Assembly: GCA_016931535.1 (NCBI GenBank)
Contig: JAFGEP010000028.1
Location: forward strand, 1 to 64,000
DNA length: 64,000 nucleotides
Origin: Bradymonadales bacterium
GTDB taxonomy: Bacteria > Myxococcota_A > Bradymonadia > JAFGEP01
Reading direction: 5' to 3'
Positions 23,901-30,167 of this stretch are shown in pieces. Position 1 is the first letter of the stretch, and the number at the start of each line of letters is the position of its first letter. The position numbers and the translations under genes were made by a program. The notes beneath the pieces were generated by a model, which was given only the letters and a program-made list of their open reading frames with translations, was not told where the DNA came from and ran no database searches.

Positions 23901-26900
23901 TCAACCCGGAGGATCGCTTCATCCAGACCTCCTCCCTCGGTTTCGGCGGGTCGATCCGCCAGATCTTCTCACCGCTCCTCGCGGGTGCCACGGTATACCC
24001 TACCCCCCCGGGTCTGACCCGCGACCCCCTCGGCCTGATCGAGTTCCTCGAGCGGCATCGCATCTCGATATGGAACTCGGTGCCCACGCTGTGGGCCAAG
24101 CTGCTCGACTTCGTGCAGATCCTCGAGGAACGGGGCCGGCCGGTCGAACTGCCGGAGCTGCGCTGGATCCTGGCCGGCGGTGAGAACGTCCCGGCCGATC
24201 TCGTTCGCCGCTGGATGGATCGTTTCGGCACCCGACATCGAATCGCCAATCTCTACGGATCCACCGAGACCGTGGTGAACGCCACCTGGTACGAGGTGAC
24301 GTCGCGGCCGGACGATCAGGAGATCTCCCTTCCCATCGGTCGAGCCCGGGCCGGCTGTGTGGTGGCCGTGGCAGACGAGCTGGGTCGCCGTTGCCCGCCA
24401 GGCCAGGTGGGAGAGATCTGGGTGGGCGGGGAGAGCCTGGCAAGCGGCTACCTGAACGACGACGCCTTGACCCGGGAGGCGTACACCTACCTTGACGCAA
24501 CAGGTGGACGCACCTACCGCACCGGCGATCTCGGCGTCCTGGACGCCCGGGGACAGATCACCTTCAAGGGCCGACGTGACAGCCAGGTGAAGATCCGGGG
24601 AAACCGAGTCGAGCTGCTGGAGATCGAGAACGTTCTGGCCTCTCATCCCTCTGTCCGCGCCGCGGCCGTAGTGGAGCGAAGGGACCGCGAACGGCAATGG
24701 TTGGTGGCCTTCGTGGTCAACCGCTCCCCGGAAGCCCCGCTGAAGGTAGCGGAGCTACGCGCCCACCTCGAGGCCCATTTGCCCGAGTACATGGTGCCGC
24801 ATCGCTTCGAGGCCTGCGATCGGCTGCCGCTGACGAGCGCCGGGAAACTGGATCGAGCCGCCCTGACCGCCGGGTACCTCTCGGAAGAAGCGTCGGTCTC
24901 GTTCCCCACTGGACGGCCTTCCACCGAAGAAATCCTGGCCACCATCTGGCGCCGGGTGCTCCGGCTCCAACGGGTCGATCCCGACGAAGATTTCTTCGCT
25001 CTGGGCGGCGATTCGATCCTGGCGCTGGAGGTGTTCGAGCATCTGAGGCATCACGTGCCGGAGCTTCCGCGGCCCATCACCCTGTACCAGGCGCGCACCA
25101 TCCGTCAGTTGGCAGCGCGGATCGACACACTGTCGGCCGGTCGCGCTCCGGCGTCCGAAACCGGTCCGGCTCCTTTCCTGCCCTCCGTCCGACCGGAGGA
25201 AGAGCCATATCCGCTTTCGGCGACCCAGGAGGGGTTCATCCTGGCCCAGCGTCTCAAGCCGGACCAGTCGCCCGGCTGGTGCGCCGAGATCGAAGTTGTC
25301 GGGCGACTCGACTCTCGGCCGCTGCTCCAGGCGCTCGGGGCGCTGATGCGTCGTCATCCGCTGCTGCGCACGGTGTTCGTGACGGTCGGTCTCAAGACCT
25401 CTCAGCGGGTGCTCTCCGACCTCGACAGTCCGTTGACCATCGAGTCGTTGGAGCACCTTTCCCCTGTTGAGCAAGAGTCGGCCCTGGCTCGCTGTTTCGA
25501 GGCCGAATCGCGGCAGGTGTTCGACCTGGCCAGTGGTCCCATGTTCCGCGTCCACATCGCCCGACTGGAGGAACATCGATCCCACTGGTTTTTCACCGTG
25601 CACCATGCCATCGGTGACGCCTTCAGTCTGTTTTTGCTGGGGGTCGAGCTGCTGCAGCTCTACGATGCCATTCTGGACGGTCGCCCCGCGGTCCTTCCGC
25701 CTCTGAGAGCCTCCTTTCGGGACGTCGTGGAGCACCTCCGGATCGAAGCTTCCCGAACCCCAGACAGCACTCGGGCCTTCTGGGACGAGCAATACCGGAC
25801 GCCGTGGCCGCAGGTCCGGCTGCGAATCCGCGGCACGGGAGAGCCAGCGGTCCTCGGCGATCAGACGACCAGTGAGTCCCTGTACCTGACATCCAGGGAG
25901 AGCGATCGGTTGCGCGAGCTGGCATCGAGCCGCAAGCTGAGCCTTTTCGCGCTTTTCCTCACGCTTCATTTCCGGGTACTGGCCCGCCACAGCGGTGAGG
26001 AGGATCAGATCGTGGGGATCGCCACCAGCGGCCGGGACCTTCCCATACCGGACATCGGCCGCATATTCGGTTGCTTTGCCACGGGTTTGCCCATACGCGC
26101 CCGGATTCGCCTGGCCTCCTTCGAGGAGGATTTGCGGGCCGTTCAGAAAGCCTTCTTCGAGGCTTACGAACACGGCAACATCCCCACCTACGAGCTGGCC
26201 AAGGTGATCCCCCGCCATGCAGGCTCTCCGTATCCTCCGGGGGCTACCTACTTCATGTCTTTCATGGATTTCCGGTCCCTTCAGGCCATGCGCAGCAACC
26301 ATCTCGAACCCGACTGGCTCCGGGCAAGGTTGCACTATTCGGCCGCGGCGACCGACACCCAGCTCTCCTTCAACGTGATCCTGGGAGAACAGATCCGGAT
26401 CAACCTGCACTCGATGTACGAACCCGCCCTGCAGCAGGAGATCCGCGCCGAGGTGGAAGAGGAGATCGAAGCGCTCCTGCAGAGCTGCCACAGCCCGCAT
26501 TCGCTCCCAAACCGCTCCCAGGCCGAAGAGACCTGCACCGAAGAAAGCGCCAAAACGGCGGCAGCGACAACGGTTCAATTCGACCAGGATCCGCCGGGGG
26601 ATCTCGTGCAACACCGAGAGCCCTTCACCGAGGCGTTCGACGAACCCGGGCTGCTGTCAAGGAGGAGACGACCCCACCCAGTCACTGTAACCCAAAGGGG
26701 AACGACCCACACCCCAGTCCAAGCGGTAGAGCTTTCCCCCAAGCTCGATGCGGCCCTGATTTGCTACCTGCCGGCTTCCGACGACCTTGGGGTGTTTTTC
26801 CCTCGACTGTCCGGCTCGTTTCCCAGCCTGGTGCGAAACGGTTTTTTTCGGGATCGACCCTGCCTGCTGGCCGAGGTGATGCGCACGCCCCTGGGTGTTT

Positions 26901-27892
26901 CGGGAGCCATCTTCGTTCCCTGGTTTGCGGACGAGCTGTTGTCCAGCGATCGCCGACGACTGGCCGGCGACGTGGCCCAGGCCGTATCCCTGGCACGCGC
27001 TCATGGCGCCCTCAGCGCTTCACTGGCCGGCCTTCTCCCCTCCTGTCTGGGGTACGGCTTTGCGCTCGAGGGCCTGTTGGACACGGAGACAAGAGGGATG
27101 GGCGACCCACCTTTTCGGCTGACCACGGGCCATGCGGCCACTGTAGTGGCAGTGGTCAAGAACCTCCGGCACGTCCTCGGGCTGGCAGGCCTCAGCCTGG
27201 ACCAGATCGAGCTCGGGATCATCGGTTTCGGCTCCATCGGCCAGTCCGCGCTCGGATTACTGCTCCAGCTCGGACCTCACCCGATCGCTCTCCGGATCGT
27301 GGAAGCCGCCGATCAGCTCCCTCATCTGAACGATCCCATCGAGCAGCTGCAACGGTATTACCACGGTCCGCTGGAGATCGTCGGAGTGAGCCAGGATCTT
27401 CCCGATGCCGCCTACGCGGCGGATGTGCTGATCGGCGCCAGCAGTCGGGGCGGGATCCTGGACGTGGCGCGTTTGCGCCCGGGTACCCTCTTGCTCGACG
27501 ACTCCTTCCCATCTCTGGTCGATCGACAGGCTGCCATTCTTCGGATGGAGCGGCAGCAAGACGTGGCCACCTTGGGTGCCGGCATGTTGTCCATCGGAAG
27601 CTGCAGCACAGAAGTGGTGGCCAGGGAGGTTCCCCCCGAGGTCATCGACCGAGCGGTCCGGAACTATACCGACTACGGGGTTCCCGGGTGCCGGATCGAG
27701 TCGCTGCTGGTCGGCGCCCACGGCGATCTTCCGGCCATCCGCGGTCTGGTGGAGCCGGAGCAGGCCGCTGCCTACTGGTTGGCGATGAGCGGGGCGGGGG
27801 TACAGCCGGCGCCGCTGCATCTCGGTCCCACACCGCTTCCGGAGGAGCTGTGCGCCGCCGTGGGCAGGCTCATCCGCGCTCGCCGACGGTGA
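14972..27892 (+). CDS. Hybrid PKS-NRPS megasynthase: FAAL-ACP-KS-AT-KR-ACP-C-A-PCP-C-(AAR-like)
   Basis: 4306-aa continuous ORF with readable catalytic motifs for every domain; RBS-like GGAG before ATG. Confidence 0.92.
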   Translation: MSQKAPFTLLDLLQTAATAACDHGTRYLDFDGQEIVEPYGALMEEAARLHGGLRASEIPRGRPVILPLVYPRAFLPLFWACQMRGCLPVPLAPPVGLQIDEVLLRLRTVCHKLGNPAVICEGALADLLREALGTSVCRLLTVESLRQAAPDWDFSPSGGEETALIQFSSGSTREPRGILLSHDNLRSNLEQFTSRIALAPDDVECDWMPLFHDLGLIGCHLGPLSVGAHQVKILPAHFLLKPSIWFETASRTGSTILSATNMALRYVLRRIPQVKPDTWDLSPVRMLMVGAEPVQPQVLRDFLERLAPANLTGRAVKHAYGLAEATLGVSVTPVDEPPGFHWFYRDSLNLGRQAQRAATDHPEAVELVDAGLPMEQMEVRIMDDQDSELPDGWVGHLQVRGPSVTRGYYQDESATRAVFSGSWLRTGDIGFRSDDRLFICGREKELITHGGSNYYPHDIEAIAAATPGVRLAVACSTAAASTGEERILLFVVLKDRLESDPAEILDTARRSVQRTMQIEVHQVICLPSSAIPRTTSGKIRRVLMAERYLRGDYDSLVTGQASDVREHATSTRRAPAGQETDIEPTGAGPATPSRPEQRDEAALVRLVTAIWADVLGRDPGEVEPLVPFAELGGTSIKAYEVLARLEAALGRALGFSFLKQCSTVSQMVAYLTAPPAISGPQEQSSTRLQGVSAKAGFAVIGMACRFPDADSPEEFWKNLAAKRSSVGPLPQDRWPARALDGVGCQVGSFIDKVYDFDADLFQIPPEEARILDPQQRLLLQLGFRLLEESGYGSARRRSLSIGVFVGSNQMPHQELLAVPGHRQEAFTLLRQSSAFRGLPQEVQGALQAAMDQAAADLPDHPTAIVGNIFNMIASRLSHQFDLTGPSLAVDTACSASLVSIHLACESLRRKECDLAIAGGINLNLSPVVYRYFEAAGALSHRGACRSFSREADGFVPGEGLGLVLLRPLDLALQAGDRIWGVIRGSAVNNDGSSIGVMAPNPRGQVAVLEAAYRNAGIDPGSVGLIEAHGTGTVIGDPIEIRSLTDFFGPHARAPIPLGTVKSNLGHLLGAAGVAGVIKLVLALRHRQRPPTLHVLPGASRLDDVESPLVLQTALEAWTGEEPRRGGVSAFGFGGTNAHLVVEEAPAVRIDADRPEAPHHLLALSAPTASRLQGYVEHLATELPSGESTAKVCAELSYRTSFRERRAKVVGATDSMAEALDALQAPGSPGWLCGSLGSGYRPLRIAYLFPGQGSLFLGQSAGLRRYWRSFGRQLETLASRPATGENLTSFLYGPAATVEGLKQTAVAQPLLVSFQVAMAMTLKELGIRPVAVIGHSVGEISAACAAGILSAQEAVELAFERGRLMQELDEPGGMRAVFTDLSTLQPFVEPHAEALSIACHNGPRQLVVAGRTGDLERLAEQLAAAGIASVPLPVSHGFHSPLMEPMIERFSRFLGIRRGSSLGCAFASTVTGTLLESGTLDADYWIRHARQPVRFDQAFSELAAGKIDLFLEIGPNTVLTRLASDLLDSADPRPVLPLCRDANRPDDTEDLRQALTVMAELWSRGAPLDLDGTVRELSWAGEAAERTAYELPTLPFGGETLRFPRIDWRPDEDITTGPTPQPASSLGPERLLHRVTWIRTPEPEPLPRPSGAWLLFADNPEVGAALAERLRGVQARPYLIRRSTSFLRTGEFGFAMDPGHPDHYRWLISSLSYEPLGGIVHLWSCDPPPASSPGLRFQNLLVDGLHSLTLLLRALVAAKAVGPLFVATPHAGAPPGDPEPPDPGAAAIAALVQSLYQEHPEVLGRVVDLERTARGAAAADVLWNEMQVTGPELVAVRGDTRWQRQVVTLGAQPPDEQPPQPPQAGSVHLILGGSGALGSAIARHLAATIEAPHLWLTGRRSESALGGVPDDLRGRGAIVTYRRVDLEDPVSVGALIAELFQAHPMVETVVHVAGSASLGSLAQRELSDVDAVLLPKTVGALALAEGLANRTVKSVVLVSSITGSVPPLTRGLADYAAANAFLDALASSQRRLGRPWTSVGYTLWQGAGTSVHPEAMTAGKQLGITPIPESLALQALTRAIDTGEGHVLVVEPRDLVRPADAENLAPRRHPIRPQSPSSPKWPPPVPTASSADHPAQWPERKKAVATQRPVDLPAVEESPVRASSPQQVEALLRRLLGQATDTDPDVIDLDAPFLSMGITSLTAVDMVKELEQDTGLKLSTTLLFEQDTLGKLLRYLNSILVVRDLPEPPTRAEDSRPTRPVTLPLLSSQKTFYANQSFYPDLPCYISMRLILRGNLEEAVLNQALERLALRHEALGLVFRWEGGELRQRLGEAPCPRVEWHDWRELEPRAQAARVDELEEAVRNDVFDLSRGPLYRLVVCHLEEGRFALIFNIHHIAADAWSAQLLVGELLWLQGEIGAGREPSWPPLRSDFTACATALMEVGQGDDAARSEAYWQEVLRNPPPLLDLPYDGDPRAETSGRCKIHQVLLRESATRVFLERAAEWNGSPFHLLFASYLWALQRWSGQTDQVVRVANARREVRLPDIERVVGSFADSLPIRVKLSGITSTRELVDTVRQACVEAQNHPLTSSLRLAGLTGDRDHYGPRGLSVAGLSYLDFPAVDRVEGFAVESIQGGSASGFTQLGLIAWIWGGRLHLSWNYTDGLFHPATIEWLAEDHRELLDTWVKNSQLPTPPPAPVCPTPPHSSLAAAGQPSVSRPQSGSSLAASSPTTVSTPTTDRSRKAASQASVPTPRSGIPPSAAPGASVLTAPSKSSLASPYPTTTQEQPPVTWSPLPPGCIVHERILDQISRSGSRTAVADGEISLTYSELGRAAASLARALGDGEKQPLIGILARPGAPAVIGVLGILCSGSAYVPMDPDYPDARLGQIARKAGIRTLVTTAHLRERVRRASALLGIHRVVLCDGPATGLKLENLPRVSPHDLAYVMFTSGTTGSPKGVMVSHRAVSLFHDWVHEAFGINPEDRFIQTSSLGFGGSIRQIFSPLLAGATVYPTPPGLTRDPLGLIEFLERHRISIWNSVPTLWAKLLDFVQILEERGRPVELPELRWILAGGENVPADLVRRWMDRFGTRHRIANLYGSTETVVNATWYEVTSRPDDQEISLPIGRARAGCVVAVADELGRRCPPGQVGEIWVGGESLASGYLNDDALTREAYTYLDATGGRTYRTGDLGVLDARGQITFKGRRDSQVKIRGNRVELLEIENVLASHPSVRAAAVVERRDRERQWLVAFVVNRSPEAPLKVAELRAHLEAHLPEYMVPHRFEACDRLPLTSAGKLDRAALTAGYLSEEASVSFPTGRPSTEEILATIWRRVLRLQRVDPDEDFFALGGDSILALEVFEHLRHHVPELPRPITLYQARTIRQLAARIDTLSAGRAPASETGPAPFLPSVRPEEEPYPLSATQEGFILAQRLKPDQSPGWCAEIEVVGRLDSRPLLQALGALMRRHPLLRTVFVTVGLKTSQRVLSDLDSPLTIESLEHLSPVEQESALARCFEAESRQVFDLASGPMFRVHIARLEEHRSHWFFTVHHAIGDAFSLFLLGVELLQLYDAILDGRPAVLPPLRASFRDVVEHLRIEASRTPDSTRAFWDEQYRTPWPQVRLRIRGTGEPAVLGDQTTSESLYLTSRESDRLRELASSRKLSLFALFLTLHFRVLARHSGEEDQIVGIATSGRDLPIPDIGRIFGCFATGLPIRARIRLASFEEDLRAVQKAFFEAYEHGNIPTYELAKVIPRHAGSPYPPGATYFMSFMDFRSLQAMRSNHLEPDWLRARLHYSAAATDTQLSFNVILGEQIRINLHSMYEPALQQEIRAEVEEEIEALLQSCHSPHSLPNRSQAEETCTEESAKTAAATTVQFDQDPPGDLVQHREPFTEAFDEPGLLSRRRRPHPVTVTQRGTTHTPVQAVELSPKLDAALICYLPASDDLGVFFPRLSGSFPSLVRNGFFRDRPCLLAEVMRTPLGVSGAIFVPWFADELLSSDRRRLAGDVAQAVSLARAHGALSASLAGLLPSCLGYGFALEGLLDTETRGMGDPPFRLTTGHAATVVAVVKNLRHVLGLAGLSLDQIELGIIGFGSIGQSALGLLLQLGPHPIALRIVEAADQLPHLNDPIEQLQRYYHGPLEIVGVSQDLPDAAYAADVLIGASSRGGILDVARLRPGTLLLDDSFPSLVDRQAAILRMERQQDVATLGAGMLSIGSCSTEVVAREVPPEVIDRAVRNYTDYGVPGCRIESLLVGAHGDLPAIRGLVEPEQAAAYWLAMSGAGVQPAPLHLGPTPLPEELCAAVGRLIRARRR
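14990..16630 (+). other. Domain: fatty acyl-AMP ligase (FAAL)
   Basis: IQFSSGSTREPRGILLSHDNL; MPLFHDLGLIGCHLGPLSVG; IPRTTSGKIRR. Confidence 0.85.
16770..16990 (+). other. Domain: acyl carrier protein 1
   Basis: FAELGGTSIKAYEVLARLEAALG. Confidence 0.8.
17050..18410 (+). other. Domain: ketosynthase
   Basis: VDTACSASLVSIH, EAHGTGTVIGDPIE, KSNLGHLLGAAGVAG, FGFGGTNAH. Confidence 0.95.
18699..19640 (+). other. Domain: acyltransferase, probably malonyl-type
   Basis: YLFPGQGS, GHSVGEISAACAAG, SHGFHSPLM (F at the HAFH-type position). Confidence 0.85.
20555..21110 (+). other. Domain: ketoreductase
   Basis: GGSGALGSAIARHLA, VVLVSSITG, LADYAAANAFLDAL. Confidence 0.85.
21466..21680 (+). other. Domain: acyl carrier protein 2
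   Basis: PFLSMGITSLTAVDMVKELEQDTG. Confidence 0.8.
21760..23025 (+). other. Domain: condensation domain 1
   Basis: FNIHHIAADAWS (HHxxxD intact). Confidence 0.85.
23370..24890 (+). other. Domain: adenylation domain
   Basis: YVMFTSGTTGSPKGVMVSH, NLYGSTET, RTYRTGDLG, LTSAGKLDR. Confidence 0.92.
24920..25130 (+). other. Domain: peptidyl carrier protein
   Basis: DFFALGGDSILALEVFEHL. Confidence 0.88.
25205..26480 (+). other. Domain: condensation domain 2 (terminal, no downstream carrier)
   Basis: YPLSATQEGFILAQ; FTVHHAIGDAFS (HHxxxD intact). Confidence 0.85.
26743..27892 (+). other. Domain: long-chain acyl-ACP reductase (AAR)-like, Rossmann fold
   Basis: Collinear motif resemblance to cyanobacterial AAR: LARAHGALSASLAGL, FRLTTGHAATVVAVVKNL, LGIIGFGSIGQSALGLL, ILDVARLRPGTLLLDDSFP, LGAGMLSIGSCS (Cys 4211). 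Confidence 0.7.
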
Positions 27893-28455
27893 GTCGGCTC
27901 GACAGGTGCGGGCCAGAGCTGTCAGGGGGGAAGGTGTCGCCGGCATCGTAGAGGGAGAACCCGTGGGCGGTGGCCAGGCAGTTGTCGATCTTCTGGCGGT
28001 TCATGGTGGAAGGGGCGGTACGGCAACCCGAGGCGGGTCTGTCGGTCCCGAAGGCCGTTCAGCGGAGGTCGGCCTATCGCTGCTCGGTGAATAGCCCACT
28101 ACCGAAAGATCGGGAGGATGCGCGGTTCTTCAGGGTCTGGAGCAAGGTCGCGGTTGGGTGCCCCGCTACCGGTCCGTTCGCCCTTCCTGAAATGCGCTGG
28201 CCAGCCCCCGATCAAATGTCCTGTTCGAGGTGATCTCACCATTTTTTCCTCCGATTCGTATATTTTTATAATCGCATATATTGGAATGTTTGTCCTTTTG
28301 TGTGGGTCATCGCATTACCTGGAGTACCCAGCTATACTGATTGTTATTCGACCCTATGGGTTCCGGGGAGTGTCGGGTGGTCATCCTGTGGAGGGGACCT
28401 TTATCCCTGGCGTGAACTGCTTGCCGGACGGGGGTTCTGAAACGAGGAGCGCATC

Positions 28456-29928
28456 ATGAAAGATGGTGGAGTACGGTCCAGGTATCCGGTCAAGTGGTTG
28501 ATGGCTCTGTTGGTTTGCATCGGATTGCTCAATTGGGGATGTTGTGATGACTGCCCGGAGTGTGAGCAGGCGGACCTGGTGGAGGATACAACCCCCGATA
28601 TCACCGACATACCGGCAGAGGTCCAGCCGGACGTGGTGATCGACCCGGTGGTGGACATCCCCGAGGAGGTCCAGCAGGACATCGTGGAAGAGGTCCAGAC
28701 CGATGTGAGCGATGTGGTGGTCCCGCCGGAAGCGGTCGTCGTGGCGGGTCCGGTATCGGTGACCGGCAGGTACACCCAGGAAGGGCAACAGGCCTTGTGG
28801 GGGATCCAGGCCGCCGTGACCTGGGTGAACGAGGTGTATGGTGGCGTGACGATCGACGGCGTGGCTCACCCGCTGGAGTTCCAATACACGGATGATGCCT
28901 CCGGGGGTTCGACCGTGGCAGACATCACCAACGCCTACTGTGACGATGACGAGGTGTCCTTCATCATGGGGCCCTACTCTTCGGGTTTCACCAACATCGC
29001 CGCACCGATCACCGAGGCATGTGACAAGATCTTGCTGAACGTGGGAGGCGCCAGCGACTCCATCATGGCGCAGGGCTATGAGAACGTGGTGCAGATCTTG
29101 ACCCCTGGCAGCCAGTACCACCTGGGGATCCTCGAGATGATCGCCCAGGCGGTGGGCACCTCGGACACACTCGACCTGGCGCTGGCATACGAGAACGACG
29201 CCTTTTCCAAGTCGGTTGCCGCCGGCGTTCGGGCGGCGGTCGAGGATCACTGGAACTACGACATCGTCTTCGATGGGACCTATCCCGCGGGTGCGGTAGA
29301 TGAGGCCCTGGGCACCTTCGTCGCTTCCCTGATCGGATCGGATCCGGACGTCATCGTGGGGGGCGGCCACGCCGTCGATTCGCGGGCGCTGACCCGGGTT
29401 CTCGATGCCCAGGGATTCCAGCCGAGTGCGATGTCTCTTCTGGTCGGGCCTGCCAACGCCAATTTCTACGAGATGGTCGAGGCCTGCCCCCCGCCCTGCG
29501 ACTTCCTGAACCACCCGGCAGAAGGGGTGATGGCTCCGGCGCAGTGGGCGCTGGGAGTCACCTACAACCAGGCCGACATCGAGGAGCAGGGCGGAACCTG
29601 GTTCGGGCCCAGCCAGAACGAGTTTCTCGACCTGTTCCACGAGGCGGCGGGTCTGGACAAGACCCCTGCCTACCAGGCGGCTCAGGGAGCCGCGGCCATC
29701 CTGGTGCTGGTCATGGCCATCGAGGAGGCGGGCAGTCTGGATACCGACGAGGTGCGCGCGGCGTTGGAAGGTCTCGATGTAGTGACCTTGTACGGCGGTT
29801 TCGTAGTCGACGAAACCGGCAAGCAGGTCGCCCACTCCATGGTCGAGATCCAGTGGCAGTACGGTCAGATGGCCATCATCTGGCCTGAAGAAGCCAGGAC
29901 GGGCAACCTGGTATACCCCATGCCGTAG
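28456..29928 (+). CDS. Lipoprotein, periplasmic ABC-type (Peripla_BP_6-like) substrate-binding protein
   Basis: Lipobox-like LLNWGC; Asp-rich linker; VSVTGRYTQEGQQALWGIQAAVTWVNEVYGG...FIMGPYSSGFTNIAAPITEACDKILLNVGGAS. Confidence 0.8.
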   Translation: MKDGGVRSRYPVKWLMALLVCIGLLNWGCCDDCPECEQADLVEDTTPDITDIPAEVQPDVVIDPVVDIPEEVQQDIVEEVQTDVSDVVVPPEAVVVAGPVSVTGRYTQEGQQALWGIQAAVTWVNEVYGGVTIDGVAHPLEFQYTDDASGGSTVADITNAYCDDDEVSFIMGPYSSGFTNIAAPITEACDKILLNVGGASDSIMAQGYENVVQILTPGSQYHLGILEMIAQAVGTSDTLDLALAYENDAFSKSVAAGVRAAVEDHWNYDIVFDGTYPAGAVDEALGTFVASLIGSDPDVIVGGGHAVDSRALTRVLDAQGFQPSAMSLLVGPANANFYEMVEACPPPCDFLNHPAEGVMAPAQWALGVTYNQADIEEQGGTWFGPSQNEFLDLFHEAAGLDKTPAYQAAQGAAAILVLVMAIEEAGSLDTDEVRAALEGLDVVTLYGGFVVDETGKQVAHSMVEIQWQYGQMAIIWPEEARTGNLVYPMP

Positions 29929-30167
29929 ACAGGTCAACGAGGCCAACTGCCTGCAATCTGCTCTGTCGCCTGCACTCCAGGTTCAAGGCTCAGCCCCTGC
30001 CTTGCAGTGGACAAGGAATCTCCTTCCCTTCCGGTTGTCATCCCCTGCGGCTTCTAGTAGCTTGGCCGACCGGTCAGCCGACTCCAGGGTCGCACCCCAT
30101 TAGACCGCAGACAATCCGTGGCCCCGGACTTACCGGAGGCGACTGCATTTCGGATGGGAGAGTTTCG

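Noticed and set aside
26071-27951. 626-aa plus-strand ORF in alternative frame
   Set aside because: Out-of-frame with the megasynthase, Arg/Pro/Gly/Ser-rich shadow translation
27970-28233. 87-aa ORF after the megasynthase
   Set aside because: No motif, poor coding character, lies in an apparent intergenic region
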